Shown in pieces: positions 22,768-33,500 of a DNA stretch of 64,000 nt (positions within the stretch are counted from its first letter, which is position 1; the number at the start of each line of letters is the position of its first letter). The notes under the pieces are model-generated. The model saw only the letters and a program-made list of their open reading frames with translations. It searched no databases and had not been told where the DNA came from. Both the position numbers and the translations under genes were made by a program. The stretch comes from Myotis daubentonii (lineage: Eukaryota > Chordata > Mammalia > Chiroptera > Vespertilionidae). The stretch is taken from the NCBI RefSeq assembly GCF_963259705.1, contig NC_081842.1, forward strand, positions 183,338,349-183,402,348, given 5' to 3'.

Positions 22768-22970
22768 GCCTGGCTGGCGTAGCTCAGTGGTTGAACATTA
22801 ACCTATGAACCAGGAGGTCACGGTTCAATTCCCAGTTAGGGCACATGCCCAAGTTGTGGGCTCGGGTTGCGGGCTCGATCCCCAGTGTAGGGCAGCCAAT
22901 CAATGATTCTCTTCATCATTGATGTTTCTATCGCTCCCTTCCTCTCTGAAATCAATAAAAAAATATTTTC
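22768..22970 (+). mobile_element. Ves SINE (younger type with gaaatcaataaa tail)
   Basis: Head gcctggctggcgtagctcag, gaaccaggaggtcacggttc, and a duplicated ggttgcgggctcga stretch. Confidence 0.92.
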
Positions 22971-23079
22971 TTTTTAAGTTATTTTCTATTTGGTAAAACA
23001 TTGTTATACTTTCCTTTAGTTCTTTATATATAGTTTCCTTTAGTTATTTGCAAATAGTTAAATAACTAATTTAAAGTCT

Positions 23080-23162
23080 TTTTTAAAATTTATTGAACTT
23101 ATTAGGGTGACATTGGTTATAGATTTCAGGTGTACAATTCTATAATACAACCTCTGTATTTA
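23080..23162 (-). repeat. L1 3' UTR-like remnant
   Basis: The phrase gtgacattggttatagattt and ggtgtacaattctataatac is a common motif of old L1 tails. Short, with low certainty. Confidence 0.4.
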
Positions 23163-23875
23163 AAGTCTTTATCTAGTAAATCCAATGTTTGAGCTACTTC
23201 CGTTTCTATTGACTGCTCCCCGCCCCCCCCCCCCCCCGCCCCCCGTGTATGGGCTACACTTTCTTGTTTCTTTGTACATCATATTGTTTTTGTTAGAAAT
23301 TGTACAATTTAAATAATATAATGTGGCAATTTTAAAAGTCAGATTCTCCCCTCTTCCCAGAATGTGTTTTTGTTTTTTTATCTAGTGACTTTTCCAAACC
23401 AATTCTATAAAGTCTGTATTCTTTGTCACAATTGGCCACTGGATTTTCTTCTTGGTTAGCTTAGTGGCCAGCTACTGGCTGGACAGAGACTTCCATAAGT
23501 GCCTGGAACTAATAAGTATCCCAGTCTTCGCAGAGGCTCTGTGTATTTTGTCACAGCACTCACCCAGGCAGTTTACAACTCCACTTTAGCATTTACTTCC
23601 TGCTTATGCACAGCCCCAAGTTTAGCCAGAGGTAAGCGCTTAGGACCTTATTGTCCTTCCTGGGCATACACAGAATCTTGGGCATACACACAGCCTTATA
23701 TTATGTACTTGGTGTCCTAGATCAGGGATTTTCAACTGTTTTCATCTCATGGCACACATCAACTCATTACTAAAATTCTGTGGCACACCAGAAAAAATAG
23801 GTTTAATTTTGATTCATTCATACTGGGTGGCTATGTTGTGTTGAGGTTGTCATTTTTTAATTTGACAATCTAAGG

Positions 23876-25141
23876 CAAGCATGTCAAACTCGCGGCCTGC
23901 GGGCTGCATGCAGCCCACAAGGAATATTTTTGTGACCCAGCCAATACTACAAGGTATGTAAAAAATGTTTTAATAAAAATTTGGTAACTTAATTTTTACA
24001 AATCCTGTTATACATAATTATTAATAACGAACTAAAACATTTGCTAATGACTGGTTACTATAATCATGTTGCATTCATTTCCCTTACGCGCCTTACACGC
24101 AGGCGTACCATTTCTCTCCACTGATACTAGCAGTGAATATTTTAGCAGCCGATTGACACATCATTAGTCTTGGACTGACTTGTTTGGTGTGTGCAACAGG
24201 AAATATTTCGCTTTTGGAGAACAAGAAAAATAGGTTTATTTACGTTACGCTTATTAATTTGTGCAGTTATTCAGTGTCTGGTAAGTTAATGTTCAAGAAA
24301 AACTATTAATTTTTATTAAAATGTTCTATTATTTTATGTTAACGACTAGGGGCCCGGTGCACGAAATTCGTGCACTGGGTGTGTGTGGGGGGGGGGGGGG
24401 AGTGTCCCTCAGCCCAGCCTGCCCCCTCTCACATACTGGGAGCCCTCAGGTGTTGACCCCCATCACCCTCCAATCGCAGGATCGGCCCCTTGCCCAGGCC
24501 TGATGCCTCTGGCTGAGGCGTCTGGCCCGGGCAGCGGGGACCCGCAGCTGCAGCGGCCCCACGATCGTGGGCTTCGCTTTAGGCCCAGGCAAGGGACCCC
24601 TAGCTCCCGGGACTGCCAGCTTCGACCATGCCTAGCTCCCATCGCTGGCTCCACCCCTACTTCCTGCTATCACTGGCCAGGGCGGAAAAGGCACCTGATT
24701 CTCCGATCATGGCTGGGGGGCAGGGCCAAGGCGGCCCCAGGGCCGCCTTGGCCCTGCCCCCCAGCTCTTAGCTCCCCCCTGGGTTTCTGATCACTGTCAG
24801 TGGCAGGGGGCTTCTTCCTGCTTTCCCTTTCGCCTCCCTGCATTGTGCCTACATATGCAAATTAACCGCCATCTTGTTGGCAGTTAACTGCCAATCTTAG
24901 TTGGCAGTTAATTTGCATATAGCCCTGATTAGCCAATGAAAAGGGTAGCTCGTACGCCAATTACCATTTTTCTCTTTTATTAGTGTTGATTACTCATTTA
25001 TTTCAGCCCTTTGTATTCAGCATGTCTCTATCAAAATAAACCTATGTTTCTATGAAAATTGAAGCTTTGTTTTTTTGTGGCCCACCTAATCTTAAACCTT
25101 GTTTATTTGGCCTGTGTTAGCCTTTGGGTTTGACATGCTTG
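23876..25141 (+). mobile_element. Second hAT transposon nested in the first
   Basis: Ends caagcatgtcaaactcgcgg and gggtttgacatgcttg with a perfect 8-bp duplication atctaagg (23868-23875, 25142-25149). Itself interrupted by a Helitron. No intact transposase. Confidence 0.9.
24346..24989 (-). mobile_element. Non-autonomous HeliBat-type Helitron with 25-bp palindrome
   Basis: Minus-strand 5' end TCAACACTAATAAAAGAG (at 24989). The 3' end with palindrome gtgcacgaaattcgtgcac and CTAG is at 24346. The internal inverted repeat 24712-24736 / 24741-24765 is perfect over 25 bp. Same family as the elements at 50515, 51102 and 60577. Confidence 0.95.
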
Positions 25142-25250
25142 ATCTAAGGGAAAAGAGGTCAGTGTGCTGGACTAAATAATCAGGTATCGCATGTTTTAAA
25201 AATTCTTGCAGCACACCAGTGTGCCTTGGCATACCGGTTGAAAACTGCTG

Positions 25251-25958
25251 TCCTAGAGTCCCAGGAATATGTCACACATTTTCAAAGCCTCCTACAAACA
25301 TCTCATTGCCCAGATTTTTCTTTAGAAGTTTTTTTGTTGGTTTGTTTTTCCCCCCAATTGTTATTGGTACCTCAGGCAGCTATGTTGTAAAATAGTTGTT
25401 GCTGATTGTTCTTAACAAATGTCCTGGGAAAATACTGTTTGCACATGACAAGTTCTCAGTTAGGTTACATAAAAACAAGACTTTTGATTAGGGTTTACCA
25501 GGAATGACAAGTCACATAATGACAACTCTCTGAGAAGGGGGTTTTGAAAGAGTTCTAACTCCATTCTGACTCCTCCAGTGCCAACGAAACTATTAACTCT
25601 CACCATGACCACAGGTGGTTGGTTTCCAAGGCTACTATAGAGCCGGGGAAAGGAGGGTACAAGTCAAAATGCGACAAAGCTTGCTGTTCTTACAGAAATT
25701 AAATTATTTCTTTTGTTGTTGCTGTTGCCTTGATTTTTTTCTTCAGCTATTTGTTTTTAATAATCTCCTAGATTGTTGTAAGCCATTGGTTAATTTCCAA
25801 TGTTCTGAAAGAAGTTAATTTTGACAATTTTTGCCAGTGTTCTTGGTACTTTATAAAGAACAATATTTTCAGATGTTGTTATTTTCCCACCCCCAATGAC
25901 ACCACTCTCATTCTCACTTTTAGATTCCTCTAAAAGATATTAGACTACTTAAGGCAAT
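25251..25958. other. Intron sequence, nothing identified
   Basis: No exon or clear repeat recognised. Confidence 0.4.
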
Positions 25959-25973
25959 AAAAATAATAATATG

Positions 25974-26306
25974 AAATAAGCCAGTCAATGAAAGAAAAAT
26001 ATCACATGACCTCACTCATTTATGGATAATAAAGACCATTATAAACTGATGAACAAAAATAGATACAGAGGCAGAGCAGCATCGAACAGACTGTCAAACT
26101 ACAGCGGGAAGGCTGGGGAGGGTTGGGGGGCGGGAGGGAGGGTAAGAGATCAACCGAAGGACTTGTATGTATGCATATAAGCATAACCAATGGACACAAG
26201 ACACTGGGGGGTAGGGGAGGCCGGGGGAATGTCAAGGGGGAAAAAAAAAGGAGACATATGTAATACTCTTTGTAATACTTTAAGCAATAAAACAAAATTT
26301 AAAAAA
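25974..26306 (+). mobile_element. Young L1 3' end fragment
   Basis: Very close to the 3' end of the full L1 at 19.4-19.7 kb (gagatcaaccgaaggactt, gtaatactttaagcaataaa). The short A/T-rich flank aataataatatg is repeated on both sides. Confidence 0.88.
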
Positions 26307-26954
26307 TAATAATAATATGTTGTGGAGTTTATAATATATTCAGAAGTACAATAATAGCACAAAGGATTAAGAGGGGAGTAAATGGAAATATTCTGCTGTA
26401 AAAATCCCTTACATTTTATGTGAAGTATAACATTATTTGAAGATAGACTGGAATAAATTTAAAAATCGTGTTGTAAATTAGAGCAAACACTAAGGAATAA
26501 AAAAAAGAAATAACCCAATAAAAGAGAAAGTAAAATACTAAAAATTACCCAATTAATAAAAAGATAGCATGAAAAAGACAAAGGAGCCAAAGAACAGACA
26601 AGACAGAAAACAAAAAGCAAGGTGGCACATTATATTGCAACTACCTGTGTGTAGGTATCTTACTATCTCTCTCTCTTACTCTCCATCTATCTATGTACAC
26701 CTATTTCTCTACTAAATTATAAGCTCACTAAATGTGAGTGATAAACAGAAATGAACCAAAATTAATTGCTGTAATGAATACACTATTAATTCTAGCATAT
26801 CTATTTTGGAATCTTGAAATTTATAAAATTTTGCTAAATTAACTAATTCATATATAAGACAATATGGAAAAATATAAAGCTCACCTATCTATATAAAAAT
26901 AAGTCCCAGAATTTGAATACTAAGTTATTTTAGAAATTTCTTTGTATAATTCCT

Positions 26955-27075
26955 TCATTTTATAATTAAGGAAACTAAGAATCAAAGTGATTGAGTAATT
27001 GGTAATTAATCAAAATAGTCACACAGCCAGTCAGCAGTACAGCCATAATAAAATTCATATTTCATAAGTTCTAGT
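26955..27075 (-). repeat. MIR remnant
   Basis: Degraded antisense MIR (cacacagccagtcagcag). Confidence 0.45.
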
Positions 27076-27468
27076 TCAGCTCTCTCAAAAGAAAAAAATT
27101 TCCTTGCAACACCAACCACATATATAACTATATATAATTAAGATGTTCATTTCAAATAATTCATACCTAGCAGGTCTAGCCAGATGTCTATTTGGAAACA
27201 TCTTGTTAACTAAGTTGTATACCTACTTGAAAATACTCAAACTTTAAAAAATACAAATTGTTAAACTTAGAATATCAACTAATTCAAATTCTCATCAATT
27301 AATCAAGATCACTGTAATATATTGTACTTAAAAATAAAAAATACTCTGGCTAAACAATCATTTAAAACACTGGCTACCAAGTTTAGAGAATACAATCTTT
27401 CAAATCAAGAACTAATCATTCACACGCCAAATGATAACAAACAGTGTGTGAGCTCTGTGCAGCATTAC

Positions 27469-27576
27469 CTGTAGCTCCTAGTGGGTGTCCCTTTGAAATC
27501 AATCCACCACTAGGATTTATGACCCACTTTCCTCCATAAGTATTATCTCCTCTATCAACCAGTTTTCCACCTTGTC
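27469..27576 (-). CDS. SCP2: SCP2 coding exon with the GHPLGATG motif, residues ~325-361
   Basis: This 108-nt exon encodes [20 protein letters not shown] and [15 protein letters not shown], then a split Gly. The His of GHPLGATG (about residue 355) is a catalytic residue of thiolases. The acceptor is TTCTTTTATAG and the donor GTAATGCT. The following exon (expected to start near LAQC) was not recognised anywhere down to position 1, so this intron may be longer than 27 kb, or the next exon was missed. Confidence 0.95.
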
Positions 27577-30500
27577 CTATAAAAGAAAAAATATATTCAC
27601 AAGCGTTACAAATAATATTGGAACAAATGACATGTTTTTTAAACTTCCATAGAGCCAACAATTTCTTACAGCAAACATTTTTTAACAGTTCGAACTAATA
27701 ACAAATTGATATAAGCACATTTAAAAGTTAGGTAATAAATATTGAGTAATAAAGGCATATACTTTCAGAACATTTCCTATACGAAAAAAGCACCTATTAA
27801 TTCCTAAGAGTTCCTGGCTTCCAAAATTGCTACAAGTATAACAGAAATTCAGAGACCCCCCCAAAAAAAGAAGTGAAATGGATACAATTAAATTATAACC
27901 ACTTTAAAAATTTGTAACTTTGCCAAACTATAATCATTTCCCTACATTTTTAACTGTACTCTCATATACTATACAAATATTCTTAATAATCAGGAAAGAG
28001 GGAGGGAGAGGGACAGAAAAAAGAGCACTTTATGAAATAAAGGGAAATGGCTGAAAATACTGTTGAGCCATAAATGTAAACTTAAAAGAAAAAAATTACA
28101 TTACATTCTTAGCAACTTCAACATTCCTATAAATTCTCATGACATTCTTCCAAATGGTAAAAAAGTAAATAAAAAGCATGCATTGCATAAATTATTCCTC
28201 CAGATGATATTTCTGATAAAGTAATGAGAGGTAAAATCCTGAGGTAATGAGGATAATGGTGGTTGTCCGAGGCAGCTAATAGCTTTTAAGCACTCATTCT
28301 GTCAGGCCTTAATTCTAATTATTTCACATGTATTTGCATAATCTAATTATCAAATTTATAAGATATAATTAACATATAACATTATATTAGTTTCAAGTGA
28401 CATCATAATGAGTTCATATTTGTCTATATTGTGAAATGACCACAATAGGTCTAGTTAACATCCATCCCCAAATGTAGTTGTAAAATTTACTTTTCTTATG
28501 ATGCTAATTTTGACAATCTATATTCTCAGCAACTTTCAAATATACAATTCAGTATTATTAACTACTAGAGGCCCAGTGTATGAAATCCGTGCACTCTGGG
28601 AGTCCCTCAACCTGGCCTGTGCCCTCTAACAGTCCAGAAGCCCTCGGGGGATGTTCGACTTCCGGCTTAGGTCATCCTAAGCTGGCAGTAGGTCATCCTT
28701 AGCACCGCCAAGGAGGCAGGAGAGGCTCCCACCACCACCGCTGCACTCGCCAGCCATCAGCCCAGCTCTGGCTGAGCAGCGCTCCCGCTGTGGGAGCGCA
28801 CTGACCACCAGGGGGCAGCTCCTGCATTGAGCATCTGCCCCCTGGTGGTCGGTGCATGTCATAGCAACCAGTCGTTCCACCTTTCAGTCGACTTGCTTAT
28901 TAGCCTTTATTATATAGGACAGTCACCATGTAATGTAGTTGTACATTAAATACCTCATGACCTATTTATTTTATAACTGGAAGTTTGTACATTTTTACTT
29001 ACCTTCATCCATTTTGCCCAACACCCCAACCCTCGCCTCTGGCAACCACCAATATGTTCTGTGTATATATGAGTTTGTTTTTTTTGTTTTGTTTTGTTTT
29101 CAGATTCCATAAACCGAGATCTCAGGTAAGTGTCTTTCTCTGACTATTTCACTTAGCATAATGCCCTCAAGGTCCATCTGGATTGTTGCAAATGGCAAGA
29201 TTTTCATTCTTTTTTATAGTTAAACTAGAGGCCCGGTGCACAAAAATTTGTGCACTCGGGGTTGGGAGAGGAGGTCCCTCAGGCTGGCCTGTGCCCTCTC
29301 ACAGTCTGGGACCCATCAGGAGATAATGACCTGCTGGCTTAGGCCTGCTCCCGGGTGGCAGAGGGCAGGCCCAATCCCTAGGTGCAGCCCCTGGTCGGGC
29401 TCAGAGCAGGGCCAATTGGGGAGTTGGGGCACCGCCCCCTGTCATGCACAGAGCAGGGCGGATTGGGAGGTTGCGATGCCACCCTCAGTCACGCTCAGGG
29501 TAGGGCCGATTGGGGGGTTGGGGCACCGCCCCCTGTCACACTCAAGGCAGGGTCCATAGGGAGGTTGCAGCGCCACTCCTGTCGTGCACAGAGCAGGGCC
29601 CATCAGGGGGGTTGGGGCTCTGTACCCTGTCACACACAGAGCAGGGCCGATCAGAGGGTTGGGGCTCCGCACCCTGTCACACTGATCCCAGTGCTGGGAG
29701 GCCTCACTGCTCTGCTGATCCCAGGGCCAGGACGCCTCTCGGCTCCCCTGATCCCTGGCCTGGAGGCCTCTCGGCTGCTGATAACCATAGCCTGTAGGCC
29801 TCTCGGCTCCTCTGATAACTGGGGCCTGGAGGCCTCTCGGCTCCACTGATCTCTAGCCAGGAGGACTCTCGGCTGCTGATAACCTGGCTGGGAGGCCTCT
29901 CGGCTCTGCTGATCATGGGTCCGGGAGGCCTCTGGGCTCCGCTGATCACCGGGGCTGGGAGGCCTCTCGGCTCCGCTGATCGCGGGGCCTCCGACTCCGC
30001 TGATCACGGGCCTGGAGCGGGCCGGGAGGCCTCTTGGCTGATCACCGGGACCGGGAGGCCTCTGGACTCCGCTGATCACCGGGGCTGGGAGGCCTCTCGG
30101 CTCCGCTGATCACCTGGGCTGGGAGGCCTCTCGGCTCCGCTGATCGCGGGGCCTCCGACTCCGCTGATCACGGGCCTGGAGTGGGCCGGGAGGCCTCTTG
30201 GCTGATCACCGGGACCGGGAGGCCTCTGGACTCCGCTGATCACCGGGACCGGGAGGCCTCTGGACTCCGCTGATCACCGGGGCCGGGAGGCCTCTCGGCT
30301 CCACTGATCCCAGGCCCTGAGGCCTCTCTGCCCTGCTGCTTCAGGGCTGTTTGGCTTCGCTCTGCTTGGAGCCTGAGTATGCAAATTAACCGCCATCTTT
30401 TAGCTTCTATAATTGAAACATTGTATCTTTTGGAGTTGTTGCTTCAGGAGCTCAGAGCCCCGCAGCTGCGGGGATCCTTGACTTTCTCCATCGCTGGGGC

Positions 30501-33500
30501 AACCAAGCCTCCTATTCTCAGCTGCCTGGCTGCCAGCCGCCATCTTGGCTGACAGTTAATTTGCATATCTCGCTGATTAGCCAATGAAAAAGGTATCGGT
30601 TGTACGCCAATTACCATTTTTCTCTTTTATTAGTATAGGATAATATTCCATTAGGAAATTTTCCAAAGGAAAGCTAAATAAATGGAAACGCATACCATCT
30701 AATGGATTGGAAGATTCAACATTGTTAAGTGACAATTGTCTCTAAATGATCTATAGATTCAAAGAAATCCCAATGAAAATTCCAGCAAGTTTTTTGTTGC
30801 TGTATTTATATAAAAATCGACAAACTAATTCTAACATGTGCTTAGAGATGCATAGGACCTAAAATAATTAAATTATTTTTGAAAAGAACTAAGTTGGCCC
30901 TGGCCAGTGTGGCTCAGTTGGTTGAAGCATCATTCCATACACCAAAAGGTGGCATACTCGGGTTGCAGGTTCAATCCTTGGTTGGGGCACATGCAGAAGG
31001 CGACTAATCAATGTTTCTCACATCAATGTTTCTCTCTCTCCCTTTCTCTGTTTCTCTCTCTCTGAGTGTCTCTCTATCTCTCTCTGTCTCTTTCTCTCTA
31101 AAATCAATAAAAAGCATATCTTCAGGTGAGGAAATAAATAAGTTTTTTTAAAAAAAGACTAAAGTTGGAGAGCTTACCCTATTTGATTTCAAGACTTGAT
31201 ATATACTATAGTACTATATAATATTATTACAGTAGCCAAAATAATTTGGTATTGGTAAAAAGATAAAAATATAGATCAGCCCAGGCCAGTGTGGGTCAGT
31301 TGGTTGAGCATTGTCCAGTACACCAAAAGGTCACCAGTTCAATTCCCAGTCGGGTACATGCCTAGGTTACAGGTTTGGTCCCCAGTCAGGGTCCATATGG
31401 GAGGCAACTGATTGATGTTTCTCTCTCACATCTGTCTCTCTCCCTTTCTTTCTCTCTAAAAAATCAATAAAAACATATTTTTTAAAAGAATGTAGATCAA
31501 TGGAACAGAAGAAAGAGTCCAAAAATGGGCCCTCACATATATATGGGCAATTGACTTTGGACAAAGGTGCCAATGCAATTCAATGGGGAGAGAAAAGTCT
31601 TTTCAGCAAGTAGTGCTGGATATGTGTATAAAATTAAAAAGATTAATATTAACTTTTATTTTATACCATATACAAAAATTTACTCAAAGTGGATTATATG
31701 CTTAAATAAAAAATCTAAATTTATAGAATTAGAAATAAAAACAGAAGAAAATCTTTATGACCTTGAGACAGGCAGAAGTTTCTTAGAATACAAAAAACAT
31801 AAACCATTAAAAATATTGATAATTTGTATTTCATCAAAATTTTGAAATGCTGTTTTTCAAGCAACACTATTAATAAAACAAAAGGCAAGCCACAGCCTGG
31901 GAGAAAATGTTTACAACATACAGATATCAGAAAAATGACTTTATCCAGAATTTAAATATACATTCTTACAACTATTTTTTTTAATTAAATCTTTATTGTT
32001 CAGATTATTACAGTTGTTCCTCTTTTCCCCGCCCGCATAGCTCCCCTCCACCCGGTTCCCACCCCATCCTCCACCCTCACCCCGCCCCCACTGTCCTCAT
32101 CCATAGGTGCACGACTTTTGTCCAGTCTCTTCCCGCATCCCCCACACCCCTTTCCCCCCCAAGAATAGTCAGTCCACTCCCTTTCTATGCCCCTGATTCT
32201 ATTATAATCACCAGTTTATTCTGTTCATCAGATTATTTGTTTACTTGATTTTTCGATTCACTTGATAGATGTGTATTTGTTGTTCATAATTTGTATCTTT
32301 ACCTTTTTCTTCTTCTTCCTCTTCTTAAAGGATAACTTTCAGCATTTCATATAATACTGGTTTAATGGTGATGAACCCCTTTAGCTTTTCCTTATCTGTG
32401 AAGCTCTTTATCTGACCTTCAATTCTGAATGATAGCTTTGCTGGATAAAGTAATCTTGGTTGTAGGTTCTTGGTATTCATCACTTTGAATATTTCATGCC
32501 ACTCCCTTCTGGCCTGCAAAGTTTCTGTTGAGAAATCAGCTGACAGTCGTATGAGTACTCCCTTGTAGGTAACTGACTGTTTTTCTCTTGCTGCTTTTAA
32601 GATTCTCTCTTTGTCTTTTGCTCTTGGCATTTTAATTATGATGTGTTTTGGTATGGTCCTCTTTGGATTCCTTTTGTTTGGGGTTCTCTGCACTTCCTGG
32701 ACTTGGAAGTCTATTTCTTTCACCAAGTAGGGGAAGTTTTCTGTCATTATTTCTTCAAATAGGTTTTCAATATCTTGCTCTCTCTCTTCTTCTGGCACCC
32801 CCATAATTTGGATGTTGGTATGCTTGAAGCTGTCCCAGAGGCTCCTTACACTATCTTCGTATTTTCGGATTCTTTTTTCATTTTGCTTTTCCGGTTGGGT
32901 GTTTTTTGCCTCTTCATATTTCAAATCTTTGACTTGATTCTTGCGATCCTCTGGTCTGCTGTTGGGAGTCTGTATAATATTCTTTATTTCAGTCAGTGTA
33001 TGCTTAATTTCTAGTTGGTCCTTTATCACAACATCGAGGGTCTCACTAGATTTCTTGAGGGTCTCATTAAGTTTATCGGCTGTTTCTAGAAAATTCTTGA
33101 AAAACCTTAAAAGTGTGGTTTTGAACTCTATATCCAGTAGTTTGCTTTCCTCCATTTCTGTCATTTGTGTCCTGTTTCTTTGTCTTGGCATTTTTTTATG
33201 CTTCGCTGTGTCGATAAAGTGGCTTTCTGTGCTGGGTGTCCTATAGGGCCCAGTGGCTCAGCCTCCCCAATTACCTGAGGTGGACACTCTTGGTGCACCC
33301 CTTTGTGGGCTTTGTGCACAGGCTTGTTGTAGTTAAGCCTTGATTGTTGTAGGTATCACTGGGAGGAATTGACCTCCAGGCCAATTGGCTGTGAGAATCA
33401 GCTGTGTCTACGATGGGAGAACTTCTGTGCTGAAGACACCCCTCTGGGGCTAGACTTGCTTCAATGGGGCTTTGGTGCTCACTGAGTCTGCCCCCTGAGT

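Larger units (their letters stand above)
23723..25250 (+). mobile_element. hAT transposon (outer shell of a three-level nest)
   Basis: Ends cagggattttcaactg and ggttgaaaactgctg are inverted. The 8-bp duplication is tcctagat / tcctagag, one mismatch. The insides contain gtggcacaccag and cagcacaccagtgtgcc, also inverted. No transposase frame. Confidence 0.85.
28355..30655 (-). mobile_element. Old L1 3' region in minus orientation, split by two Helitrons
   Basis: Segments 28355-28564, 28920-29224 and 30641-30655 read continuously: tttattttataactggaagt, ccatctggattgttgcaaat, then taatattccatt, the known reverse complement of the end of L1 ORF2 and its 3' UTR. Two Helitrons separate them. Confidence 0.75.

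Noticed and set aside
1..27468. Next SCP2 exon (expected to begin near LAQC) and the internal pro-SCP2 promoter
   Set aside because: Looked for on the minus strand by reading; no matching segment with splice sites was found, so nothing is claimed.
29382..29849. Long open frames (up to 155 codons) on both strands
   Set aside because: They arise from GC-rich minisatellite units of a Helitron; repeated peptide without any known domain.
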